From Parvibaculum sp041688015 (GTDB lineage Bacteria > Pseudomonadota > Alphaproteobacteria > Parvibaculales > Parvibaculaceae), in the NCBI GenBank assembly GCA_041688015.1, contig JBDNIY010000001.1:62001-126000 (forward strand): a stretch of DNA of 64,000 nt. The letters are read 5' to 3'. The translations under genes and the position numbers were made by a program. This document shows, piece by piece, positions 53,784 to 62,237 of this stretch. Under the pieces are notes generated by a model. That model made no database searches. It saw nothing but the letters and a program-made list of their open reading frames with translations, and was not told the DNA's origin. Each line of letters opens with the position of its first letter. Position 1 is the first letter of the stretch.

Positions 53784-54807
53784 CGGTCACCCCTACGCTT
53801 GCTGGGTACAAGGCCATTTCCAAATTTTACAACGCTTTGATGACAGGCCTTGTTCTGACGCTCGTCACCCGCAAGAGCGCGGATGCGGCGGCGCAATTTG
53901 TCGAAGGGCATTTCCGCCGTCAACATCTTGAAAAATTCTTGCCCGGTTTGAAAAAACTTGGTCTTGATGGCCTGCCCGACGCGGTGGCTTGCGCGCAGTA
54001 TCACTATTTTTCCAACGCGTTGGGGGGAGTCAAAACGGAATATTTTGCCGAGAGTGATGCGAAGGCTTGGGTGCGCTATCCGCCGCCGCGCTGGATCTGG
54101 CAAGGTGCCGCTATTTGCGGTATCCCCTCTCACGTCAATGCTGGAATGCTACATGGTTGGCATGGGCACAATGGTGTGTCGCTCGGCAATAAGCGTTTGG
54201 GTTTTGTCTGCACAGGCCAGACCGTAGACGGATCATCTGGCCTTGAAGGTTATTATCTCGACTATGGCCATGAAATTTCTAAGAGCGAACGTGTGCGCTT
54301 TGCCTTCGATGAACCAACGCCGGACTATGATCCCGCCACTGCGCCAAAACTTGATCTCGCAGACTGGCCGGAGGAGCGCTTGAAAAAAATTGAGCGCGCT
54401 TACGCCATGGAGTATGTCCGCTCACTTGTGCCAACTATGTTGGCACAAGTGAGCGGACATACGAAACAAAACTGCATCTGGGTCACGCTGCCCGTCTTGT
54501 CGGCATGCAATTTTATGATGAGACAGCCGCTCTGCTTGGCACCCATCCCGGCAGCGCACGTGATTTTGCGGACTATCTGGCAGGTTTGGCTGCCGCGCAA
54601 GGCGAAGTGGTGGAGGTTGCAGAGGGCGGCGGGCTGGTCACAATTCGCCAGACCGGGTGGCGTCTGATGGACGGCATAAACTCGCATCCAGCCGCATTTG
54701 AGGCGTGGAATCAACTATGGGAAGGGGCCCTCGCGGTTCACAATCGTCACTTGAAGCTCACCACAACCCGCACGTCTGACGGCATCGAATGGCGCATATC
54801 GATCTGA
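53780..54807 (+). pseudogene. Unknown conserved protein, reading frame broken at a perfect inverted repeat
   Basis: I do not recognise the family. Frame 2 from ATG 53780 codes MTVTPTLAGYKAISKFYNAL ... to AMEYVRSLVP. Then a perfect inverted repeat (54412-54462) is crossed, and the natural continuation (YETKLHLGHAARLVGMQFYDETAALLG ... GIEWRISI) lies in frame 1 to 54807. Removing 35 bp (54422-54456) would join ..AYAMEYVR directly to TYETKLHLGH.. in frame, a plausible ancestral reading. The remaining frame-2 tail is out-of-frame noise. The start overlaps the lipase stop, so it belongs to the same transcript. There is no signal peptide or clear motif; it has many aromatic, His and Gly residues (GMLHGWHGHNGVSLG). 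Confidence 0.7.
54412..54462. repeat. Perfect 51-nt inverted repeat inside a coding sequence
   Basis: 24-bp arms (54412-54435 and 54439-54462) that are exact reverse complements around a 3-nt loop (TAT). It begins GTATGTCCGCTC and ends GAGCGGACATAC. No T run follows, so it is not a terminator. It coincides exactly with the frame break in the surrounding gene. Confidence 0.97.
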
Positions 54808-54823
54808 CATGTCGGTCTGTGGC

Positions 54824-54852
54824 TTGACATAGTTCTTTTTTAGAACTTACAT
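54824..54852 (+). promoter_or_regulatory. Promoter with palindromic operator before the SDR gene
   Basis: TTGACA (54824-54829), 17-bp spacer, TTACAT (54847-54852). The spacer contains the palindrome AGTTCT-TTTTT-AGAACT (54831-54847), suited to a dimeric repressor. The TetR regulator encoded at 57250-57981 is a candidate, by proximity only. Confidence 0.55.
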
Positions 54853-54884
54853 GACGAAACAGAAACCCAGACAGGAAACGCGTC

Positions 54885-55631
54885 ATGCCAAGCAAGCGCA
54901 ATGCGACCGTCGCCGTCATTGGCGCGGGTGACTATATCGGCGGGACGATTGCCAAACGGTTTGCTCAAGAGGGCTACACGGTTTTTGTTGGCCGGCGCAC
55001 GGCCGACAAGCTCGCGCCCTTGAAGGCGGAGATTGAAGCGGTTGGCGGTGCTTGTGAGGCGCGCGGTCTTGATGCCCGCAAGGAAGATGAGGTGGCGGCT
55101 TTTCTGGCAGAAGCTGATGTCCATGCGCCGCTTGAGGTTTGTATTTTCAATGTCGGCGCAAACGTCAATTTTCCTTTGCTTGAGACGACCGAACGCGTTT
55201 TCCGAAAAGTCTGGGAGATGGCCTGCTATTCAGGTTTTCTTGCCGGGCGCGAAGCAGCGCGCCATATGGTGCCACGCGGACAAGGTTCGATCTTTTTCAC
55301 TGGAGCGACGGCCAGCTTGCGCGGCGGCGTTGGCTATGCCGCTTTTGCATCTGCAAAGTTTGGCCTGCGCGCGGTTGCCCAGAGTATGGCGCGCGAATTG
55401 GGCCCGAAGAACATTCACGTTGCACACCTCATCATTGATGCCGGCGTTGATACAGCCTTTGTGCGCGAGCGCATCAAAGCGACACAAGGCGAAGAAGCGA
55501 TGGCTAATTTGCCACCTGATCGCCTGATGAACCCGTCTTCCATTGCCGAAACCTACTGGCAGCTGCATATGCAATCGCGCGATGCGTGGACACATGAACT
55601 CGATATCCGTCCTTATGGGGAGCAATGGTAG
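54885..55631 (+). CDS. Short-chain dehydrogenase/reductase family protein with Tyr-to-Phe change
   Basis: Rossmann-fold SDR (248 aa). The cofactor loop is VIGAGDYIGGTIAKRF, an atypical form of TGxxxGIG. NVGAN replaces NNAG. The active-site Ser is in FFTGATAS, but the Tyr of YxxxK is Phe 154 (Lys 158 retained, in FASAKFGLRA). Either catalysis differs or this subfamily uses another residue. The substrate is unknown. The stop overlaps the next start by 7 bp. Confidence 0.82.
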   Translation: MPSKRNATVAVIGAGDYIGGTIAKRFAQEGYTVFVGRRTADKLAPLKAEIEAVGGACEARGLDARKEDEVAAFLAEADVHAPLEVCIFNVGANVNFPLLETTERVFRKVWEMACYSGFLAGREAARHMVPRGQGSIFFTGATASLRGGVGYAAFASAKFGLRAVAQSMARELGPKNIHVAHLIIDAGVDTAFVRERIKATQGEEAMANLPPDRLMNPSSIAETYWQLHMQSRDAWTHELDIRPYGEQW

Positions 55632-56248
55632 TGGCAAACATTACAGTGGAACATCATTTCGATTTCGGTAGCCCGAATTCCTATATGGCGTGGAAGGTGA
55701 TCCCTGAGATCGAAGCACGCACAGGCGTCACGTTTGAATATGTACCGATCCTGCTTGGTGGCGTCTTCAAGATCACTGGCAATCAGCCGCCGATGATTGC
55801 TTTTGGCAATATTAAAAATAAACCGCAATATGATGCGCTCGAGATGCAGCGTTTCATTGCGCGTCATAAGCTCAACAAGTTTACGTTCAACAGCCATTTC
55901 CCAGTGAATACGGTGCAGATCATGCGCGGTGCAGTGGTCGCTAAAATGGACGGTAACTTGCCGAAATATCTCGACGCCGTATTCAAGGCGATGTGGGAAA
56001 CGTCCAAGAAGATGGATGATGCCGAAGTCATCCGCGCTGAGCTTGACGTAGGGGGTATCGACGGATCGTACACACTTGCCCGTATTCAAGAGGAGGAGGT
56101 GAAGGATAGGCTACTGGCCAACACCACGGCATCGGTCGAACGCGGAACATTCGGCGCGCCAACATTTTACGTCGGCAAGGAGATTTTCTTCGGCAAAGAC
56201 CGATTGCGCGATCTGGAGGAGGAAATTCTGCGGGCGAAGGCCACCTGA
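55625..56248 (+). CDS. DsbA-like / 2-hydroxychromene-2-carboxylate isomerase family protein
   Basis: Thioredoxin-fold protein of the kappa-GST/HCCA isomerase group (207 aa). The N-terminus HHFDFGSPNSYMAWKVIPEIE has Ser where glutathione would bind; there is no CxxC. The C-terminal TASVERGTFGAPTFYVGKEIFFGKDRLRDLEEEIL is diagnostic. In aromatic degradation such enzymes isomerise ring-cleavage products, but here the partners are acyl-metabolism genes, so the substrate is open. It overlaps the preceding SDR gene by 7 bp, indicating coupling. Confidence 0.87.
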   Translation: MVVANITVEHHFDFGSPNSYMAWKVIPEIEARTGVTFEYVPILLGGVFKITGNQPPMIAFGNIKNKPQYDALEMQRFIARHKLNKFTFNSHFPVNTVQIMRGAVVAKMDGNLPKYLDAVFKAMWETSKKMDDAEVIRAELDVGGIDGSYTLARIQEEEVKDRLLANTTASVERGTFGAPTFYVGKEIFFGKDRLRDLEEEILRAKAT

Positions 56249-56334
56249 GCCAATCGTTCAAATCGGTAGGGCTGCTCGCTTGCTCATATCGCCTGAAGGT
56301 CTATCATTTCCTCAAACATCTTGGGGAGACGACC

Positions 56335-57246
56335 ATGAAAGATCCAGAGATCGGCGCCGTCCGCGAATTTCTTGCTAATTCTAATTTTCCTGAAGACATG
56401 ATCGAGCTTCGCAAAGCCTATGACGGCATGGGCGAACTGTTTCCGCCAGCTGCGGATGTCACGCTTGAAAAAGTCAGCGCCAACAGCGTGTCCGCCGAAT
56501 GGTCGTCAACGCCGGGCGCAGCGCAGGATCGCGTCGTCATGTATGTGCATGGCGGCGGCTATGTGATCGGCTCTGTGGCGAGCCATCGCCATCTTGTGAC
56601 AGAGCTTGGACGCGCCGCAGGAACACGGACTTTGTCGCTCGACTATCGTCTGGCACCCGAACATCCGTTTCCCGCCGCTGTCGATGATGCTTTGGCCGGC
56701 TATCGTTTTTTACTCGCACAGGGACTTGAGCCCGCCAATATAGCTATTGCAGGCGATAGCGCAGGAGGCGGTCTAACGGTTGCTACTTTGCTCGCAATCA
56801 AGGGTGCCGGATTGGAGCAACCTGCTTGCGGATTTTGCATTTCGCCATGGGTGGATATGGAAGCGTTGGGCAATTCCATGACCACGCAGGCTTCTCTTGA
56901 TCCAATGGTGCAAAAGGACGGCCTGCTTGGTATGGCGGCCGCCTATCTCAACGGGTCAAATGCGCGCGCGCCGCTAGCCGCCCCTCTTTATGGCGACCTA
57001 AGGGACCTGGCGCCGCTTCTCATTCAGGTGGGCGCGGCTGAAACCTTGCTTGATGATTCAACGCGCCTTGCCAGCGTGGCGGGGGCGGCGGGCGTCGAAG
57101 TCAATTTGCAGGTCTGGCCCGAAATGATCCATGTCTGGCATTTTTTCCATCCGATGCTGGGAGCTGCGCGTCAAGCGATTAAGGGTGCGGGAGAAATTAT
57201 CTCCAAGGCGATGGATCGCGGTGCGGGATTGAAGAAGGTCGCCTGA
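56335..57246 (+). CDS. Alpha/beta hydrolase, hormone-sensitive-lipase-type esterase
   Basis: Esterase of the HSL/GDSAG family (303 aa). The oxyanion hole is YVHGGGYVIGS, the nucleophile motif GDSAGGGL, the acid region ETLLDDSTRLAS and the His segment EMIHVWHFFHPML. Such enzymes cut short/medium acyl esters or lactones. It is last in the plus-strand group and converges with the TetR gene. Confidence 0.92.
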   Translation: MKDPEIGAVREFLANSNFPEDMIELRKAYDGMGELFPPAADVTLEKVSANSVSAEWSSTPGAAQDRVVMYVHGGGYVIGSVASHRHLVTELGRAAGTRTLSLDYRLAPEHPFPAAVDDALAGYRFLLAQGLEPANIAIAGDSAGGGLTVATLLAIKGAGLEQPACGFCISPWVDMEALGNSMTTQASLDPMVQKDGLLGMAAAYLNGSNARAPLAAPLYGDLRDLAPLLIQVGAAETLLDDSTRLASVAGAAGVEVNLQVWPEMIHVWHFFHPMLGAARQAIKGAGEIISKAMDRGAGLKKVA

Positions 57247-57249
57247 TCT

Positions 57250-57981
57250 TCAATCGAGGATTATGCCGATTGATCCGACGATATGGCGCGGCCTCTTTGT
57301 CTTGTCCGAGATTTTAGACAAGAGCCCTTGTTCGAGCGGTGCCTCAAGCATCACGGTTAGCGTCTGCATCAGATGCGGAAGCGTTTCGTCCGAGCTCCAC
57401 ATTGAATGTTTGCGGGTGCGGTCTGTAAGTGCCGCCTCGCGCATGCTGAGAACGCTGCTGAGATAGCCACCCATAAAGACAAAGCGCTGATTTTTCGCCG
57501 TCGCAGGCATGTCGGGCATCAGGCGCCGTAAATGATCGAGCGCGCGCATGTAACCTGAGTTCCAGCGTTTTTCGAGCGCGTCCATAAAGAGCGCGCGGTG
57601 GTTGAGCGTCAGCATGGCGATAAAGCGGATATAGGTGTCTTCTTCGTCCTCGCTCTTGCCCAGGCCGATTGAGGGAAAGACAAGCGCCTCCACAACATCG
57701 CGCACATTGTGCAGCCCGCCTGCTTCCTCCAGCTGATCTAGGAATGCATTGCGCCGTACATCAATGAGCTTTGCGCCATCGGCCACTAGCTCGCGTACCA
57801 ATGTTTCCTTGGTGCCAAAATAATAAGTGAGCGAGCCATGATTTTTTTGCTGCGCCGCATCTACAATTTCGCGCACGCTCACACCGTCGATACCCGATAC
57901 GGCAAAGAGCCGCCGTGCTGCAAGCTTGATTTGCTCACGCGCGGACATCTTTTCTTGTGGTTTCCCTTGCGTCTTTGCCAT
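57250..57981 (-). CDS. TetR/AcrR-family transcriptional regulator
   Basis: Repressor-type regulator (about 243 aa). N-terminal TetR helix-turn-helix: AREQIKLAARRLFAVSGIDGVSVREIVDAAQQKNHGSLTYYFGTKETLVRELV. The C-terminal ligand domain is unassigned. It is transcribed away from the SDR-ACAD-SDR-kinase operon and faces the esterase gene, so it probably controls the whole cluster. The start is uncertain (58017, 57981 or 57948). Confidence 0.9.
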   Translation of the reverse strand: MAKTQGKPQEKMSAREQIKLAARRLFAVSGIDGVSVREIVDAAQQKNHGSLTYYFGTKETLVRELVADGAKLIDVRRNAFLDQLEEAGGLHNVRDVVEALVFPSIGLGKSEDEEDTYIRFIAMLTLNHRALFMDALEKRWNSGYMRALDHLRRLMPDMPATAKNQRFVFMGGYLSSVLSMREAALTDRTRKHSMWSSDETLPHLMQTLTVMLEAPLEQGLLSKISDKTKRPRHIVGSIGIILD

Positions 57982-58075
57982 GCGCGAAAGAATGCCTTGC
58001 CAGACGGTGTTCGTCAAATATATTATCCAATCGACCTAAAATTCAAAAAAACAAAAACATCTAAGGGAGCCTCCG

Positions 58076-58810
58076 ATGTCTGAACTTGATTTTTCGGGAA
58101 AAACCGTACTTGTCGTCGGTGGCTCAAGCGGCATCGGCAACGGCATCGCGCATGCCTTCAAGGACAAGGGTGCAACGGTTCACGTCTGGGGTACGCGCGC
58201 GAAAGCGTCTGAATATTCCGCCGCTGAAGGCTCGGACATGGCCGGGCTTCATTACGACCGGATGGATGTTTCTGATTTTGATGCGATTGAGAAATTCGGT
58301 GCACCATTCAAGTCACTCGATGTGCTGGTGCTCAGTCAAGGCACGGTCATCTATCAGCGCGGTGAATTCAAGATGGATGGATTCCAGAAGGTGATGGACG
58401 TCAACGTCAATAGCCTCATGGCCTGCGCAATCAAGTTTCAACCTTTGCTTGCTGTGGCCAAAGGTTCGCTTATCACGGTGAGTTCAACCGCCGCGTTCCA
58501 TTCGACGCGCGGCAACCCCGCCTATAATGCCTCGAAAGCGGGAGCGGTGGGCCTCACGCGCACTCTGGCGGAAGCCTGGGCGAAAGATGGAATCCGTGTG
58601 AATGGCATCGCGCCAGGTCTCGTCGATACGAAACTCACCAAGGTAACAACTGAAAACCCAGAACGCCTTGCAGGGTCCATTCAGGGCATTCCGATGCGTC
58701 GCCTCGGTACACCGGCTGACATGGCGGGCGTCGCGCTGTTTCTTGCGTCGCCGCTCGCCTCTTACGTGCTGGGTCAGACGATCCCTGTAGACGGCGGCCT
58801 TATTCTCTAA
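58076..58810 (+). CDS. Short-chain dehydrogenase/reductase (SDR)
   Basis: Classical SDR (244 aa). It has VVGGSSGIGNGIAHAF, active Ser in VSSTAAF, the catalytic YNASK (GNPAYNASKAGAVGLTRTLAEAW) and IAPGLVDTKL. Typical role: oxidation or reduction of a hydroxy/keto acyl group or alcohol with NAD(P). GGGAG precedes the ATG. First gene of the operon running to 62030. Confidence 0.92.
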   Translation: MSELDFSGKTVLVVGGSSGIGNGIAHAFKDKGATVHVWGTRAKASEYSAAEGSDMAGLHYDRMDVSDFDAIEKFGAPFKSLDVLVLSQGTVIYQRGEFKMDGFQKVMDVNVNSLMACAIKFQPLLAVAKGSLITVSSTAAFHSTRGNPAYNASKAGAVGLTRTLAEAWAKDGIRVNGIAPGLVDTKLTKVTTENPERLAGSIQGIPMRRLGTPADMAGVALFLASPLASYVLGQTIPVDGGLIL

Positions 58811-58848
58811 ATTTCAAATTCAGAACAAAAAAAATCAGGGAGAGAAAA

Positions 58849-60141
58849 ATGGCGTGGGATTTTGAAACTGATCCGGAATTTCAAAAGGACCTTGATTGGA
58901 TTGCAGAATTCGTTCGCACGGAAGTCGAGCCGCTCGATCATGTGCTGGGCAGCCCCTACGACGTGAACAACCCCAACAACATCAAGCTCGTGCGCCCGCT
59001 GCAAGCCAAGGTGAAGGCGCACAAACTCTGGGCCTGCCATCTCGGGCCGGAACTCGGCGGGCAGGGCTATGGTCAGGTGAAACTCGCGCTGATGAATGAA
59101 ATTCTGGGTCGCTCGCATTTTGCGCCAACCGTGTTCGGTTGTCAGGCTCCCGACACAGGCAATGCCGAAATTCTCGCGCATTACGGCACGGATGCGCAGA
59201 AGAAAAAATATCTTCAGCCGCTTCTCGATAATGAAATCGTCTCCTGCTTCTCCATGACCGAGCCGCAGGGTGGCGCTGACCCGCTAATTTTCACGACAAC
59301 CGCGGTGCGTGATGGCAATGAATGGGTCATCAACGGCGAGAAATGGTTCTCGTCCAATGCGAAATATGCCGCGTTCTATATCGTTATGGCGATCACCGAG
59401 CCCGATGCATCACCTTATCAGCGTATGTCGATGCTGATCGTGCCTGCCGAAACGCCGGGCATCGAGATTTTGCGCAATGTCGGCTTCGGCGCGGAGGGTG
59501 AGGGCAGCCACGCCTATATTCGCTACACCAATGTGCGCGTGCCGCTCGACCATGTGCTGGGCGAGCCTGGTGGCGCATTCGTCGTCGCGCAGGTCCGCCT
59601 TGGCGGTGGCCGCATCCATCATGCGATGCGTACGATTGCTGACGCCAAAGTGGCCTTCGACATGATGTGCGAGCGCGTTATTTCACGTGAAACGCAGGGC
59701 TCTAAACTCTCTGAAAAGCAGATGGTGCAGGAAAAGATCGCGGATTCATGGATCGAGATCGAGCAGTTCCGCTTGCTGGTGCTGCGTACCGCTTGGCTCA
59801 TCGACAAGCACAAAGATTACCGCGTTGTACGCAAGGATATTGCGGCGGTGAAGGCGGCCATGCCCAAAGTGCTGCATGATGTGGCGGCGCGGGCGTTGCA
59901 TTTGCATGGTTCGCTCGGCCTGTCGAATGAGATGCCGTTCACGGGTCAGGTCATCTCGTCCTTCTTCCTCGGGCTTGCCGATGGCCCGACCGAAGTTCAC
60001 AAAGTGACTGTCGCCAAGCAGGTCTTGCGCGAATATCGTCCGAGTAATGAACTTTTCCCCGCCTATCATTTGCCCAATGTGCGTAAGTATGCTTTCGAAA
60101 AATACGGTGACCAGATCGAAGATCTTGACGAAGCTGTGTGA
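58849..60141 (+). CDS. Acyl-CoA dehydrogenase
   Basis: FAD-dependent dehydrogenase (430 aa) close in pattern to ACAD10/11-type proteins. FAD/substrate motifs: SMTEPQGGADPLIFTTTAVRDGNEWVINGEKWFSSNA, YIRYTNVRVPLDHVLGEPG, GGRIHHAMRTI and LHLHGSLGLSNEMPF. In the ACAD10/11 route this fold works on phosphorylated 4-hydroxyacyl-CoA to make an enoyl-CoA. The presence of a matching kinase two genes downstream supports that reading. CAGGGAGAG precedes the ATG. Confidence 0.92.
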   Translation: MAWDFETDPEFQKDLDWIAEFVRTEVEPLDHVLGSPYDVNNPNNIKLVRPLQAKVKAHKLWACHLGPELGGQGYGQVKLALMNEILGRSHFAPTVFGCQAPDTGNAEILAHYGTDAQKKKYLQPLLDNEIVSCFSMTEPQGGADPLIFTTTAVRDGNEWVINGEKWFSSNAKYAAFYIVMAITEPDASPYQRMSMLIVPAETPGIEILRNVGFGAEGEGSHAYIRYTNVRVPLDHVLGEPGGAFVVAQVRLGGGRIHHAMRTIADAKVAFDMMCERVISRETQGSKLSEKQMVQEKIADSWIEIEQFRLLVLRTAWLIDKHKDYRVVRKDIAAVKAAMPKVLHDVAARALHLHGSLGLSNEMPFTGQVISSFFLGLADGPTEVHKVTVAKQVLREYRPSNELFPAYHLPNVRKYAFEKYGDQIEDLDEAV

Positions 60142-60170
60142 CGCAAAAACAAGAAACAGGGAGAGACGAC

Positions 60171-60935
60171 ATGAATTCACGTTCGTTGAAGGGCTTGAAA
60201 GTGATTGTCACCGGAGCGGCCAGCGGTATGGGGCGCGCCACGGCGGAGATATTCGCTGCTGAAGGCGCGCATGTGGCCGTGACCGACTACACGCTCGAAG
60301 GCGCGGCGGTGGTCGCCGATGCTATCGTCGCTGCGGGCGGCAGCGCCAAAGCGTGGAAGCTCGATGTCGGCGACAAAGCGGAGATCGAAATCGTCGTTGT
60401 CGGTATCGCCCAGCATTTCGGCGGGCTTGATGCAGTCGTCAACAATGCGGGTATCTCTGGCTTCACCCAGATCGATAACGAAGGCTATGACGAGTTGTGG
60501 GAACGCATGATCCGCGTTTGTCTGACAGCGCATCAGCGCATCATTCGTGCGGCTTTGCCTTTTTTGCGTCAATCAAAAAGCCCCCGCATTGTCAACATTG
60601 CTTCGACAGAAGCCTTGGGCGCAACCGCACTTGATAGTGCTTATTCGGCTGCTAAGGCAGGCGTCACCGGGCTGACGCGTGCGCTCGCTGTTGAACTTGG
60701 CAAGGAAGGCATCACCGTTAACTGCGTCTGCCCCGGTCCGATTTCAACCGGCATGACACAAGGCATTCCTGACGATCACAAGGAAATCTATGCCAAGCGC
60801 CGCACCGCGATGCGTCGCTATGGCAGGCCTGAGGAGGTGGCGCATATCACTGTCAGCCTCTGCATGCCTGCGGCATCTTACATCACGGGCGTCACCATTC
60901 CCGTCGATGGTGGGTTAATGGCGCGCAACGCATAA
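60171..60935 (+). CDS. Short-chain dehydrogenase/reductase (SDR)
   Basis: Classical SDR (254 aa from ATG 60171, with GGGAGAG upstream). VIVTGAASGMGRATAEIFAAEGAHVAVTD, VVNNAGISGF, active Ser in NIASTEA, the YSAAK motif and VCPGPISTGM are all present. Probably a hydroxyacyl or alcohol dehydrogenase in the same pathway as its neighbours. Confidence 0.92.
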   Translation: MNSRSLKGLKVIVTGAASGMGRATAEIFAAEGAHVAVTDYTLEGAAVVADAIVAAGGSAKAWKLDVGDKAEIEIVVVGIAQHFGGLDAVVNNAGISGFTQIDNEGYDELWERMIRVCLTAHQRIIRAALPFLRQSKSPRIVNIASTEALGATALDSAYSAAKAGVTGLTRALAVELGKEGITVNCVCPGPISTGMTQGIPDDHKEIYAKRRTAMRRYGRPEEVAHITVSLCMPAASYITGVTIPVDGGLMARNA

Positions 60936-60980
60936 TGATGCTCGCTGTGAGGGTTTCTATGGTGAAGGAAGTGATGTCGA

Positions 60981-62030
60981 ATGTCCCTTGAATCGTGGGC
61001 CGATCTTGTTGATCTGGAGAAGCTGAGAGAATGGATGGATGCGCAGGGTCTTGAATCCGGCGCGCTGGAAGACGTGACCCAGCTCACGGGTGGGACGCAA
61101 AATATCCTGCTTCGTTTTACCCGAGGGCTACGCACCTTCGTGCTTCGTCGTCCACCTCATCGTCCACATATGAACGGCAGCGAGACCATGCGACGCGAAG
61201 CGCGTGTGCTCGCGGCGCTGAAGGGTAGCGACGTGCCGCATCCCGGTTTGATTGCTGCTTGCGCGAGCGAAGACGTATTGGGTGCCGCATTCTATCTGAT
61301 GGAACCGGTTGATGGTTTCAACGCGACGATAGGCCTTCCGCCTCTTCATGCGAATGACGCAGCGATCCGTTATCGCATGGGGCTTGCCATTGCTGACGGG
61401 GCCGCTGCTCTTGGCCGCGTTGACTATATCGCTGTCGGCTTGTCTGGCCTCGGCAAGCCCGAAAATTACCTCGAACGACAAGTCGCGCGTTGGCACAAGC
61501 AGTTGGAGAGTTACACTGAATATGCCGACTGGGAAGGGCCAGGCGAGATCCCCGGCGTGGATCTCGTCAGCAAATGGCTGGAGGCAAATCGGCCGGGATC
61601 ATTTCAGCCCGGCATCATTCATGGCGACTATCATCTGGCTAATGTCATGTACCGTCATGACAGTGGCGAATTAGCGGCCATCGTGGATTGGGAGCTGACG
61701 ACCATTGGCGATCCGTTGATCGATCTTGGGTGGCTTATGGCGACTTGGCCGGATGCCGCAGGCAAGCGTGCAACAACTGCAACAGGCATTCAACCTTGGG
61801 ACGGATTTCCGACAGCCGATGAGCTGGTCCAGCGTTACGGCGAAGGCAGCACGCGCGACCTGTCGGCCATTCGATGGTATGCTGTTTTAGCTTGCTTCAA
61901 GCTCGGGATCATTCTGGAAGGCACCCATGCGCGCGCCGCTGCGGGTAAGGCGCCTAAAGAAACGGGCGACATGTTGCATGCCTCCACCATTGGCTTATTC
62001 CAGCGGGCCTTGGGTTGGGTTGGCAACTGA
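60981..62030 (+). CDS. APH/choline-kinase-fold phosphotransferase, ACAD10/11-like kinase
   Basis: Kinase-fold protein (349 aa). TQLTGGTQNILLRFT forms the nucleotide loop, FVLRRPPH holds the ATP Lys region, IIHGDYHLANVMY is the catalytic (Brenner) loop, and VDWELTTIGDPLIDLGWL replaces DFG. These motifs match the N-terminal domain of eukaryotic ACAD10/11 and bacterial LvaA-type kinases rather than true aminoglycoside resistance enzymes. With the upstream acyl-CoA dehydrogenase, a 4-hydroxyacyl-CoA phosphorylation step is the best guess. No resistance role is implied. Confidence 0.9.
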   Translation: MSLESWADLVDLEKLREWMDAQGLESGALEDVTQLTGGTQNILLRFTRGLRTFVLRRPPHRPHMNGSETMRREARVLAALKGSDVPHPGLIAACASEDVLGAAFYLMEPVDGFNATIGLPPLHANDAAIRYRMGLAIADGAAALGRVDYIAVGLSGLGKPENYLERQVARWHKQLESYTEYADWEGPGEIPGVDLVSKWLEANRPGSFQPGIIHGDYHLANVMYRHDSGELAAIVDWELTTIGDPLIDLGWLMATWPDAAGKRATTATGIQPWDGFPTADELVQRYGEGSTRDLSAIRWYAVLACFKLGIILEGTHARAAAGKAPKETGDMLHASTIGLFQRALGWVGN

Positions 62031-62237
62031 CGAAACTGACACCCAAAATGGTGCTCATGGACAATACTTTGTGCCCAGCGGCAGATTGCCATATTCCCGC
62101 CATCGGATGCGGGGCACAATGACGGTTCGAGTTCCAATGGTTCTAGAGGCGTGCGTTCATCTCTGAGGTTCGCCAGATCGGCCCACCCGGCGGGCGGCGG
62201 ACCATCTTTCCAATTTCTGCAATCGTGAAGGCCCCGC

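Noticed and set aside
54412..54462. Hairpin as a transcription terminator
   Set aside because: No T run on either side, and it lies inside a coding sequence whose downstream half is conserved in another frame.
60981..62030. Aminoglycoside resistance gene
   Set aside because: Only the kinase fold is shared; the context with an acyl-CoA dehydrogenase and SDRs points to acyl metabolism.
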